The notes under the pieces are model-generated. The model was not told where the DNA came from. It ran no database searches and worked only from the letters and a program-made list of their open reading frames with translations. From assembly GCA_026874595.1 (NCBI GenBank), contig CM049314.1, forward strand, positions 28,965,729-29,029,728: a stretch of DNA of 64,000 bases. Reading direction: 5' to 3'. Position 1 is the first letter of the stretch. Each line of letters starts with the position of its first letter. This document shows, piece after piece, positions 1-13,000 of this stretch. Made by a program: the position numbers and the translations under genes. This DNA is from Sipunculus nudus (lineage: Eukaryota > Annelida > Sipuncula > Golfingiida > Sipunculidae).

Positions 1-1345
1 TTTAAAAAAAAACATTCACACTACGACCTTTTACGTGACACCGATGATAAATATGAACACTCAAACATTCAGATCGGTCTTGTTTATTCACTGACTAGTA
101 AACACTTAAAATGTCTCGCATACACCACCCAACAGAAAGCATTAGATACTGAAATATTTATTTTATCCCTCGCTTAATAAATAATTATACATTTATATGA
201 ATATTCAGTGTATATTATCACATAAAAAGGGTACATTTCTAAGGCAATATCGCAAATGCTGAGGTTGTACAGATTCAAGATTCTGTCTGATGAAACATCT
301 CATTTTACCCATTTTTGAATTACCCTTGTCGAAATCATAAACATTGTTCTTCCAATTTGTGTATACGCATTTATAGATGTTTTCTCTAATATATTCTTAC
401 CAAATCCAACTTTCACCAAGTGACTGCACATATAGTTTCACCCTCTATATCTGATTCATAATCATATAGAAACTTACCTCAGATCCCTGTTAGCATTGTG
501 CTTTGAACCCGCGTAACCGCGTAATAGTCGTCCTTGACGTAGAGACGATGACTCGGCTTGCTTTGACTTTTTATCTGTGGTGAGGAGGTACGTATTACAC
601 TTAAGTAACTACTATATCATGTTATTTGCCCTTGTTTATAATGAGTGTGTTGTTGCAAGGTGCAATAGGACAACAAATACTTGTTGCTGTGTTGTAGTAC
701 ACGTTTGACACAGTTATATGATCAAAGTTTAACATCAGGTGGTTGTTCATCAGCTGACCCTAAAACATGACCCCCAGCCGATAGGCCGGTTGTCAGTCTG
801 GCCTTCGGCATTATGAGGTTGCAGTATGAATTTGTAATGACACTAACTGAATTCCTTTTAGGTGAACTTAATTTTATGAATCATAAATTACACTGTGGCC
901 CTTAATTGCCAGTTACTTACATTTTTCGCTTTTTGCAGTCATAAGTAACAGTCTGGTGCTTTGGCATTTGCAAATATTTCACTGAAATAAAGAAAAAGAT
1001 TCATTACATTTTTAACCACATAAATATTGGACATTTAGACGGTTGGGAATTCTGTGAATATCATAAGATGAAGATAACCGCGTTAACAGAATGATATGTG
1101 TTAAATGTCAATCAGCAACATAGTGGCATATTGTGATCTCACAAGAAAGCAATCGATGACCTCCTTTTCTCGTTCTTTCATATCTCAATTTTTTGTCATA
1201 ATGTTGATTTCAGGAAAACTTATTATATTAATCAAACAGTGTAAATATGTATAATAACATAACTACCATAAATGAAACTGAGCTCTGATAGACTAAAATA
1301 GTGACCCAATTTTGGATACGAGTCTAGGTCGTATTAAAGATAAAT
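1..1345. other. No gene recognised; possible first (untranslated) exon of the lectin gene
   Basis: No coding frame of note. A donor-like GAG|GTACGTATT at 588-590 could close a 5' UTR exon for the gene starting at 4026, whose ATG exon has an upstream acceptor. Speculative without transcript data. Confidence 0.3.
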
Positions 1346-2730
1346 CCGTGTCAGACCGAATAACGAAGCAGAAACCTTAGTTTATAAAAAAAGAAATTTG
1401 ACATGAAAAGTGAAAGTATAGACATTTTTATGGTGTTGTGGATGATTTAGATGCAATAACGACATGAAACAGAACTATAGAACTATAACATATACGAAAG
1501 CGAGGGAAAACCGAAATGGGCGTATGAAGGCGCATGATTAACAGACAAATAGCGACACGGGATAACTGAAAGCAAGCCAATAGCGTGAAACGGGTGAATG
1601 ATATGCGAACAAATAAGGATGAAATACCGCTTGAAAAGTGATGCATGCCTGGTTTAATACTTCGGTCTATGCGTTATTGATTCGCTTTCTGTTCGGTTTT
1701 CAATCAGCCAAAGACGAAAACGAACCAATACCGAAAAGCGACACAATAACGACCTCACCGAATGAACACCGTAACCATACTGCAGTGAGCGAACAAAAAT
1801 CGAAATTTTCAGTTCTGACAATTGGGCGACTCAAAAGCGACACTATTGCCTTGTAGCAATAATTTCGCTTTTGCTACGGACAATTTGGCGAATGAAAACT
1901 GAAGTCAGCAAATCATATCCGACATGGACCTACGGAAAGCGAAAGAAAAACGGTTTTTAGCTATTGATCCGCTTTTCATTCGCTTTTCCGATGGATAGGT
2001 GCTTTAGGTCTACTATGCAGCACCATAGATCGTCATACATGATTAAAGCTCCGGGAAAGCGAATGAAAAGCGGATCAATAGCTTAAATCCGTTTTTCTGT
2101 CGCTTTCCGTGCGCCCATGTCGGAATTGATTTGTTGACTTCGGTTTTCATTCGCCAAACTCCCCGAAGCAAAAGCGAAATTATTGCTACGAGGCAATAAT
2201 GTCGCTTCTGAGTCGCCCAATTTTCAGAAATAAAAATATCGTTTTTAGTTCGCTCACTGCACTATGGTTTCGGTATTCACTTGGTCATGTCGTTATTGTG
2301 TCGCTTTTCATGCATTCGCCCGTATCGCTATTGGTTCGTTTTTGTCTTTGGCTGATTGATAACCGAACAGACAGCGAATCAATAACGCATAGACCGAAAG
2401 AGAAAACCATGCATCGCTTTTCTGGTGGTATATCAAACTTATTTGTTCGCTTTTGATTCGCCCACGTCGCTATTGGCTCGCTTTCAGTAAGCCCGTGTCG
2501 CTATTGGTTCGTTAATCATGCGCTTTTTGTACGCCTATTTCGATTTTCCCTCGCTTTTGTACATATATTGGTTTGCCGGCTTCTTTTATCATTCGCTGAT
2601 AGTTCTGTTTCATTTCGTTATTGCAACTTAATTATCCCCAACACCATAAAAATTTCTAAGCTTTCGCCTTTTTACCATGTCCATTTTCTGATAGATTAAC
2701 GTTTTTAGTTCATTATTCGGTCTGACACGG
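1346..2730. mobile_element. 1.4-kb foldback (palindromic) element
   Basis: The left half (1346-1995) matches the reverse complement of the right half (about 2050-2730) along almost its full length. The outer ends are CCGTGTCAGACCGAATAA and its complement; the unpaired centre is about 55 bp. The arms are roughly 85 percent alike by eye, with small indels. They also contain many degenerate short repeats of the type CGCTATTGGTTCGCTTTC. No coding function is supported. It resembles a foldback or long-TIR non-autonomous DNA transposon; no clear target duplication was found. Confidence 0.85.
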
Positions 2731-4025
2731 GCTTAAGTGGTAACGTCGGCCGAATTGACACAAGAATTTTGATAGAGGAAAGAAGGACAGATTTTTAACT
2801 TATTTGAATGGTGAAAATGACCTTTTCCCATGCACCCAGTAATAGAAGAGGATTATTTGTAATATGTGAACTTCAGCGTGGAATTTAAAAACAAAATGTC
2901 TGACTAATTGTATTCCAAATGTTGTGCGAAAATGACCACCCAGGTGTCTTGGCGTAGAATACATAGACATATAGTTATTATGACATAATTGACACACATC
3001 TTACAACAGTATATTAACATGGTAAAGGGCACGAAATATGTCTGTATATTTACAGGGAGGGAAATTATTTTCAAAGCTAAATATATAATTAGGTGTACAA
3101 TAAAGCTGTGCATATCTAACGTTTAATATTTGTGGTCGTGTTTGCGTGTTTCGTCATATTAGAGCGTGCTTCGCCTGAAGTGTATGGCTTACTAACTGGC
3201 CAGGGTCCAACCTGAATGGATATGGAGGCAGTGTTACGTCTCAAAACTTTGCAAATATTCAAATGATGTCGAGAATAATAAAAAAATAGTGGTTGGAGCT
3301 CAGTCAATCTAAAACCAGATGAAAGTGAAAACGTGGCACTCCCCTTCCTATTTTCTCCAGTAAACTAGGCATTCCTGGTAAACGTTTCCAACTAAATATT
3401 ATTCTTATGTCAAAGATCATACATGGGTTTGAATGTGCAGCACAGATTTTAAGATTAGTCATTTGTCATCCTACGCCACAACATCGACGGTCGAACCATT
3501 CCACTCCCAGATCGGAGACTGGTAGCACTTTTTATTATAAGTACTCCAAAAATTATTTTTTACATTTTGGTCAAACTTAACTTTTTTTATCGAAATCTCT
3601 AACTTTGTAAACAATAATTATTCACATACAATATATGTATGAATGAGTAATAAAATATGAAATAATTCTGTATACGTACTGCACACCCATTTCATTAAAA
3701 TTCCAATTAAACATTTAGGCATTCTGTCAGATATGGAATGCGCACCGCCCCCTTTAGAGAGTTTGTGTAACTAAACCTGGGATAACGAGTCATGTATGTG
3801 ACGTAGTTGCTTTTGTGTGCCAATATGGTTCTGTAATTAGAATGTTTCTCGTCCATTGATTTACTTTTCTTCAGTGGTTACAAATGAACCCGAGTACATG
3901 ACACATTTAATCTTTTCATATTATAATAAAATTATATTCACTGCTCTTATAATGGGTGTTCTTCACTAATATTGTACAAGTGACAGATAAACCTTCCTTT
4001 TGCTTTTGCAGGTACAACGGTCAAT

Positions 4026-7000
4026 ATGCAGAAAATCATTCTGTGTTTGCTCTTCAGTTGCTGCACCCTCATAACAGGTTAGTGCCACCAGTCAACAGGC
4101 TTTAAATTAGATAAATAAGCATAGGCACTTTATCAATTCTCCTGATGGAATGGCAGTGTTCTTACTTTTGTAACCATACACTCTTGATTGTGGGCTCCAC
4201 TTTATTTCGTTGATAAGGGGACTTAAATTTAAATGATCAGTTTAAACCCTAAACACAAAGCCTTCAGTGCTAAGCACTTTATAGTGTACCTCTTTTCAAG
4301 GATGTCTTTCATGGAAAGGCAACGGTTGCAGTTATTTGGTGGTCAGATTGGAATACCACAATTTAATCAATGTCTATGCTGTCAGATGATTCGGACCACC
4401 TTCGGATTACAAAAAGTCTACCATCAGACAGATAAAGACAACTGTTATAACATATTCAACTTATGTGTATCACATCCAAAATACACGTGTTACACGAATG
4501 TTGCACTATAATAAAAAAATAGGAATACGACATCTGCAATTGCTTCAAATGTTACTTTCTTCTGAAAAAGTGATAATAATAATAACAGTGATAGCAATAA
4601 TAATAATGATAATAAAAATAATGATAGTGAATATATTATAAAAATAAACACAGATTAATACACCACCATATTAATACTGGAAATGTATATTTAACATTAA
4701 TCATAAAATATATGTTACTAACACATTTAGGTAATGGACGTGTTATTCCAGAAACTAACTTAACAAAGGATCAGCAGTGGTTCACGGAAATTGTATTTAA
4801 TGACGGCGAAGAGAGACAATAAAACAAAGGATTGGATGACCGGAGCTTGTCTATTCTCAGCCGTGTTGTACAAAACATGTAACATCAAAATGCGTGTTTA
4901 CCTTGTCTGGAATTAACCGAGGGCCTTTTATTTCAGATAACTTCTGATAATGGCTTCGTTTATCTATATTTTTATAGGGCATGCACGCACGCGTCCGTGC
5001 GAAACGTTACCTAAAGGCGACGCTGTGGCATTATGCGAATCACAGAATAAAAGACTACCTTCAATGAAGGATAGAGGCCTTTATGAAACCCTGAAAAAAT
5101 CTTGTGGATCAACGTTGCTTATAGAGACCGAATATGGAGAGTGGATTTACAATGACGGTACTAATTTTTTTTCCTGTAGCAACACCAGGAGTGTCCAGTG
5201 TTTGCTTAAATATGTAGTTTATTTGTAAATGGTATCTGTAATTGCCATGTGCATGCTTTCAATAACAAGTGATGGTGCTTCGAATCTGCTGGGTTCCCTC
5301 TGCCTTGTAAGTGTGTAGATTTTCGTTCATAAGTAAAATATCCCTTAAAATATGTTAATGTGTTTGCGCATTATGACTGTATGAAAGATTAAACTGCACA
5401 AGCAAAGATATTTAAGTGTACTTTGATTTCCAAAATTATGTATCTTCTTGGGTTTTAGTTGATTCAAACGAAAAATTCCTTGATCACCAAGCCCTTTATA
5501 ATAAGCTCATAAATCATATATGTATAGATATTAATATTACCACTTTAAAAAACATTTGTATTCCAAGGGATCACTTTCCGAGGGGACCTGTCTCCAAACA
5601 CAGGATGGTGTGCTTATTTGAGTATGCCCGGTATGACCTACAATGCAGATAAGTGCGACCGACACATGGGTCATTTGTGTGAGGTTCAAGGCAAGTACAC
5701 GAGAGAACCAACCCGTAATAACGTTTTCATACATATTAAATGTCGATGCTATTTACTATTCTTTGTATACTGGCACTACCCTAATGTAGAAAATCGTTTA
5801 TTGTTAGACATTTCATTAATAACTGAGAAAGACTTTAACGCGATATCTTGCAGGGTGCAAAGACTGCAATGACCTTAGCGGGCTGAAAACAAGATGCTTT
5901 CAGAGGGATGGGAAATGTTTTTTTCCTGTATGTGACGATCTTGATTGGTTCCATGCCAGAAAGAAATGCCAGGAGATAGGGCGTTTACGTGGGAGGAAAA
6001 TGAGGTTAGCTACGCCTGCAGATCCTCGCCACTTGAAATTCAGGTCAACTACATGCGGATCGATGTGGATTGGTCTCCGGTACTTTCTAAGTAGGTTAAC
6101 AACATTTTAACTAACAGTCTAGCCAAATTTATCAGTAATAATTCTCGTAGACTAGAATTTCAGAAAATAGAATGTGGATACTTCATAAGGTACTACGTAT
6201 CACAATTTCTCTCTTATATTGCATGATCTTATTGGTATTTCTGTATAGTCTATTAAGATGATATGCTTTCTAAGATAAACGTCTAAAATCAAACTTTAAA
6301 TTCTTTACATAATGTCTGATTAGGTACCAAAAAAGTAAATACCTCGCAGAACTTTGAAGAAGGGAAAAACTCAGTATGTACGTTGGCTCAACTCATCAAT
6401 GGGAATATTACTTTCACCGCCACGCCGTGTTCGAAACAGAACCCTTTCACTTGTGTGGATAAGCCAGGTCTGTGAATGAGATTTTACATGATGTTGTACT
6501 ACCATGCGACCTATTTAAGCATGCTTAAATGTTAAGAGCTGTAATTTGATAACCAGGAATATCTAAAGATATAGAGAACACTGTGCCTTCATGAAGAGTA
6601 TGTGCCAAGTGCTTGAAACAGATACCAGAAAGCACATATGGTTCCGAATAGATCATAAGAGGAGAGTCTCATAAGCAGGAAATATTTGCTTGTTGTCGGC
6701 TTCTACTCGAGGTAATGTCTTTGTATATCTATATTTTACAGTGTATGTGGGAAAGCGTATGTGCCAAACGTTACCTAAAGCCGAGGCTGTGGCATCATGT
6801 AAATCGCAGAATAAAAGACTACCTTCGATGAACGACGGAGGTCTTTATGAAAATTTGCAAAAATCTTGTGGATCAACGTTGCTCATGGAGAAAAACTATG
6901 GAAAGTGGATATTCACTAATGGTACTTTTTTCTCTGTAGCAACACACAGAAAAATCAGTGTATTCTCCCTGTCCCAATCGCGTTTATTTACATATGGATG

Positions 7001-10000
7001 ATTTCTTTTTTCGTAAATGTATCTGTAAATGCTTTGTTACATACCATCATTATTAAGATGCACCAAATTAGCTGGTTTTTCACTAAAGTTTGAAAGTTTT
7101 CGGATATATTACTGAGAAAATGTAATAGTATCCCCATATACTTTTACAAATTTATGGTTCAGCTTGTGATTTTATTTCAGGGACAAAAATATTTTGATCA
7201 TGACCAGACCTGGGGTCAATTCCGAAATGAATTGAAATTGAATTGGAATTGAGGGGAAAAGTAAATGAATTGGAATTGAATTGAATTGAAAAAGTGAAAA
7301 TGGAATGAATTGGAATTGAATTGGAATTGAAGTTTTTAGGCTACACTGAATTGATCTGAATTGATAAACAAAAGTTCCAACTCTCATATTTTCCTAAGTG
7401 TCGCTTACTGAAAGTTGCTCAAGATCAGTATGAAATTCAGTTATGCAGTAGTTGGTTATATTCAAACACAAGGGCTGTCATGGATGACACAAGGTCAGGA
7501 GCATAATAGCAGCCTAAATGCTTCTTAATCACTGTTCCTGAATTGTTTGTACTGGCATCAGCATTTCTGGCAGACCAGATATGAGATAATATTAATATAA
7601 TAATAAGCATTTCATAGTAACAGTACTAATAATAGATATAAAATAGAGCTGTAACAGTAATGATAATAGAAGGCAAAGGGTTAGAGTATTATAATATGTA
7701 TACCATCTATTACTTCCCATTTCCTCTTTTGCCATAAAGCATATGATCAAATAATACTGAACTGACTTGTTCTGGTCCAGTGACTTTCTAGGATATGCCT
7801 ATATATAGCATTCTGTGTCCCTGGAGCTGCTCCAATGTTCTGGTGTGTTCAGACCAGCTGTTATCTATGTAGTTACCAGTGGATCTGATTACCTAGGGCA
7901 CTTCACTGAACAGAACTAGCAACATGTAGACTGCTGGTCTTTGAGTAACCTTCCTATTGTTAGGCAATATACTGTGATCGACCCCTCCTCATAATTATAA
8001 GAACGTTTATGTTTTTCATAACCAATAAAAGAAAATTTGATACATATCAACTGTACTAGGTTATAATGGCCACTCATTTGAAATCCAAATAAACCTTTAT
8101 CTCTATTGAGGCATTTTACCTGATCTGAAGGCACAATTGCCAAGTAAACCTAGAAAAACCTGTCTGGCTGCTATGCCTTACTACACTGAATGGTAAAACT
8201 TCATGTAAATGAATACTAGTTTATAAAATATGATGAAATGGTTATTTCATTAAATTTTAGAGCATATTCTACAAAATCTGATCAAAACTTTAGAGTAAGT
8301 TGTGTAGTTGTGCAAAGTAATATAACACCTGTGATAACACGTTATCCACCAATGAGATGTATTCCAATGACTGCATCATTTTGAATTGCGAATTGAATTT
8401 GAATTGAATAAAAATGATTTGAATTGAATTAGAATTGATATTTTTCTCCAGCACATTGAATGGAATTGAATAGAATTGAAGTTTCATAAAAGTTCTTGAA
8501 TTGGAATTGAATTGGGATTGAATTGGAATTGAAAAATTTTTGAATCGACCCCAGGTCTGATCATGACACCCTTAATACTATTATTATGCTCATATATCCA
8601 ATATATAAAACATTTATTAAGAGATTACCACTTTAGAAAACATTTGTTTTCCAAGGGACCACTTTCCGAGGGGACCTGTCTCCAAACACAGGATGGTGTG
8701 CTTATTTGAGTATGCCCGGTATGACCTACAATGCAGATAAGTGCGACCGACACATGGGTCATTTGTGTGAGGTTCAAGGCAAGTACACGAGAGAACCAAC
8801 CCGTAATAACGTTTTCATACATATTAGATGTTGATGCTATTTACTATTCTTTGTATACTGGCACTAACCTAATGAAGAAAATCGTTTATTGTTAGACATT
8901 TCATTAATAACTGAGAAAGACTTTAACGCGATATCTTGCAGGGTGTAAAGACTGCAATGACCTTAGCGGGCTGAAAACAAGATGCTTTCAGAGGGATGGG
9001 AAATGTTTTTTTCCTGTATGTGACGATCTTGATTGGTTCCATGCCAGAAAGAAATGCCAGGAGATAGGGCGTTTACGTGGGAGGAAAATGAGGTTAGCTA
9101 CGCCTGCAGATCCTCGCCACTTGAAATTCAGGTCAACTACATGCGGTTCGATGTGGATTGGTCTCCGGTACTTTCCAAGTAGGTTAACAATACTTTCCCT
9201 TTCCAGTAAAAGTTATAGTTCTTGCGCACCAAACTTAAAAAAATAGAATGTGAGTACCTCATAACGTGCTACGGATTACTTTATCGCAATTTACTCTCCT
9301 ACATGTTATGTAGATATGTATCTTAAGATAAAAAACTAAAATCAAACTTATCTTTACATAATGTCTGATTAGGGACCGAAGGCGCATATTCCTCGCTGAA
9401 CATGGAGGAAGGGAAGAACCCTGTATGTACGTTGGCTCAACTCATCAATGGGAATATTACTTTCACCGCTACGCCGTGTTCGAAACAGAACCCTTTCACC
9501 TGTATGGAAAAGCCAGGTTTGTGAATGAAATTTTACAAGATGTTGAACCGGTACATTTGTTTATGTAGGCTTTGGATGAATCCTGAAATGTTAAGTTTAG
9601 TTGAACCTAATAAATATACTTAAGCTTGACAGTATATCTTAGGGTGAGTCATACTTGATGATTCGACCATTACAGGTAAACAAAAGGCTTGATATCCGCT
9701 GATTTCTCGAATAACCATGTTAAAAAATTGTTTTTAAAGAATCAAAATTCATAGGTAATCCATTTAACACTATTTACTTCTAAATATTCGTTATCGGTAT
9801 GAATCAAATTTCAAAAACAAAACTTTATTGCATGATCCCGGGGCACACAATATAAGACATATAATAAAGTGTCCATTAAGCTACACATAACTGGCACACT
9901 GAATGATTGGCAAACGTATGAATATTAGATATTGGATCGAGTGAAGACCAGGTGTAGACCAATGCACTTGACATTGAAAACCGATACATGTTATTCTACT

Positions 10001-13000
10001 TGGCATCGGTTTAGATTGCAGCTGGTATCACTTACTTGTATCACTAGACGATAGTGCATTTAAAGTTTTATTAAAAGTGGTAGATTGACTGGCTGAACAA
10101 GTGCTACACTTGTGACACAGAATGAATGTGTATTAAAATATATCTTTACTTAAGCCATTTTGATAGGGAATGATCTGTGTTTGATACTACATATCATTCG
10201 GTAGGGCTGATTCATGAAATGATAAATTTTGTTATGTGTTTTCAGCTGACAAGATTTTTACTGGTTTCATTAGCTCAGCTGACTGAATGTCATCTGATAT
10301 ATAGCGATCTCTCTCTCTCCGTCTCCGTCCGGCCGTCTGGTTGTTCGTTACCAGGGCACAAATCGTAACCACTGAACATGGAATCTTCTAATTTGAGATC
10401 CATAAAAAATCTCCTCGGAAACTTGAGATTAGGTTTCTGTTACCCATATGCTCCCAGCTATGGGGCTCTAAATTACCCCCAGAATAATAAAAAAAAGAAA
10501 TGCATACAAAAACCGTAATCATAATAACTACAGTACTGATGGCCATAATTTTTGGCATGCATATTGAACATGGGGTGTTTCATCACTTCCTGCAGAATTG
10601 TGGCGACACCTGTATATTTTTCTATTTTACGCATTTATCTCCTCTACATTTGAAACCTTCAAAGAAAACCATCTGTTAACAAGGCAAAGATCATCACTGT
10701 TTGACACTGAATCTACTAACTTATCCTCTGAAGAGGTCCATGAAGGGTCTTCATAGAAACCTGAAATTAGATCTCTGTTACCCATATTCTCCGAGTTATG
10801 GGACTCGTAAGTACCCCCAGGATCATTCAAATGTGATACAAAAACTCCAGTATGTGATTAATTAATGCATTGTTTGCCACAATTCTTTGTATGCGTATTC
10901 ATCATTCATCTATGGGGCTCGTAAGTATCCCTCAGAATGATTGTATCCCGCCAAAACAGAGTTTTGCGGATCCTATGTTTTTGCGCTGGTTCGGCCACCG
11001 CTGCCATGGCGTTTCTTTTCCTGAAAAATCATCTGAGACCCTTGGTCCGATCCTTCCGAAACCAGGCATGGTTGTTACCTCACCTATATAGTTGTGCGTA
11101 ACAGAGACAGGTGGTACTACCTACAGTCCTTTCTGTGTATAAAGGATCTTGGTGTCTTTTAGGCAACAGCCGATATCTCAGGAGTGGGTCAGTATATAGA
11201 GCTAATGTTTGCATGTCCATAGATCTTGGATCACTCCAGCGGGTGGCGCCACCTTCAATACTTTTTGCGTAGTGTCCATCTGTGTATTTGCTATCTGTTC
11301 GTCTCAGTGGTTCTTAAATGTATTTGGTTTCAATTGTGCATGTCCATATATCCTCGACACCTCCATCTCGTAAACAAAACTGGTGGCGCCATATGCAGTC
11401 GTTTTCACTTGGCGTCAATCTCTATATTTGCTTTGGTGAAAATTGCTTATATCTCAGGAGTGATTCAAGGTATTGGTCCATCCATCTTGGAAAGTTTTCT
11501 TGTAAACCAGACATGTTGCGCCATCTCGTTCCCTTTCTGTAGAATAAAGTAATTCCCTATTCTCAGAAGTGATGTGCCGTATTGGCCTGAAATTGTGCAT
11601 ATCCATTGACCATGGACTCCTCCATATTGTACTTTAGACTGCTGGTGCCATCTGCAATCGTTTTCCTGTGGCGTCCATTCGTACATAAGCTTTGGGTGAA
11701 AATTGCTCATATCTCCGGAGTGGTTCAAGGTATTGGTCTGAAATTTGGGATGTCCATCCTTCTTGGAAAATTTTCCCATTAACCAGACTTTTAGCGCCAC
11801 AAAGCTTCCCAATTCCGTAGAATATATTATTGCTCTTTTCTTAGGAGTGGTGTGCCATATTGGCCTGAAATTGTGCATGTCCATATATCTTGGATTCCTC
11901 CATCTTGTACTCAAGACAAGTGAGGCCATCTGCAATCTTTTTCCCGTGGCGTCCATCCATACATATGCTTTGGGTGAAAAATGCTCATAAAATAGGAATG
12001 GTTCAAGGTAGTGGTCTGAAATTTGGCATGTCCATCCATCTTGGAAAGTTTTTTCATGGACCTCCCGTGATGTCAAGTTAGGACATTTTAGGTCCAATGG
12101 CTGCGATTAGGTCCCTTTCAATGAACGACCGCATCTTTTAAGGTCTCAAAAATGAGAAAAAAATCCTGGTGGTGCTACCAGTCTGCAGAACACTGATGAA
12201 ACACTACATGATGAATATGCATGCAAAATAATCATGGTAATCAATGCATTAGTTGTACAGATACTGGAGCTTTTGTAACAAATTATTAATTTTACTGGGA
12301 GTGTACTTGTGAGCCCAATAGTTTGGAGGATATTGGTAACAGAGACCACATTTCATGTTTCCAAGGATATTTTTCATGAATCTCCCTGGATGTCAAGTTA
12401 GTAGCCTGATTAACGGACGGACGGCAGGACAAACAAATAGTGATCGCTATAGCTCAGATTACTTTGTCAGCAGAGCTAAAAAACAAGCACTGGATTAGTA
12501 ACTGCCAATTTCACCTATCGGGTAAATAAAGACGCACACATTACACTCCTGAAAACTCGGAAGCCTGTCTATAAAGTTCTGACATTGCATTCCATATTAG
12601 ATCATTGTGCGATGTTTCCTTGTTTTTAATTTCAGATGCAAATAGCCGTTCCCAAATAGTCTGGCCCTGGATTGTCATTACGTGTGTCATTGTCATCATA
12701 CTGGTAAGGCCTTTCCCGTATACAGCGTCTTAGTAATTTAGATTTATGACAAGATCTTTGCGACTTAGTTCTCGCAATACCTATATGTGAAGGACTGTTT
12801 TCAGCTTAATGAAGTCGCACTACTCACTAGTATATAGCTGTATTATAACTTGCTCCGAGGCAATATCATAGAAATGAAGAAAAGGGGTGGCGTATATTTT
12901 AAAATATATATTAGAAAAATGATGTACTCGAATAATTCTAAGCACGAAGTATCAAATCATATTTTTATCTGGATTAGAAAATCACCATGAAATCTTGATT

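Noticed and set aside
1428-2456. Three short open frames within 1428-2456
   Set aside because: All lie inside the palindromic element and are built from its degenerate short repeats; no domain similarity.
5537-5734. Minus-strand frames at 5537-5734 and 8617-8822
   Set aside because: Antisense shadows of lectin exons 3 and 7; they look conserved only because the exons are nearly identical.
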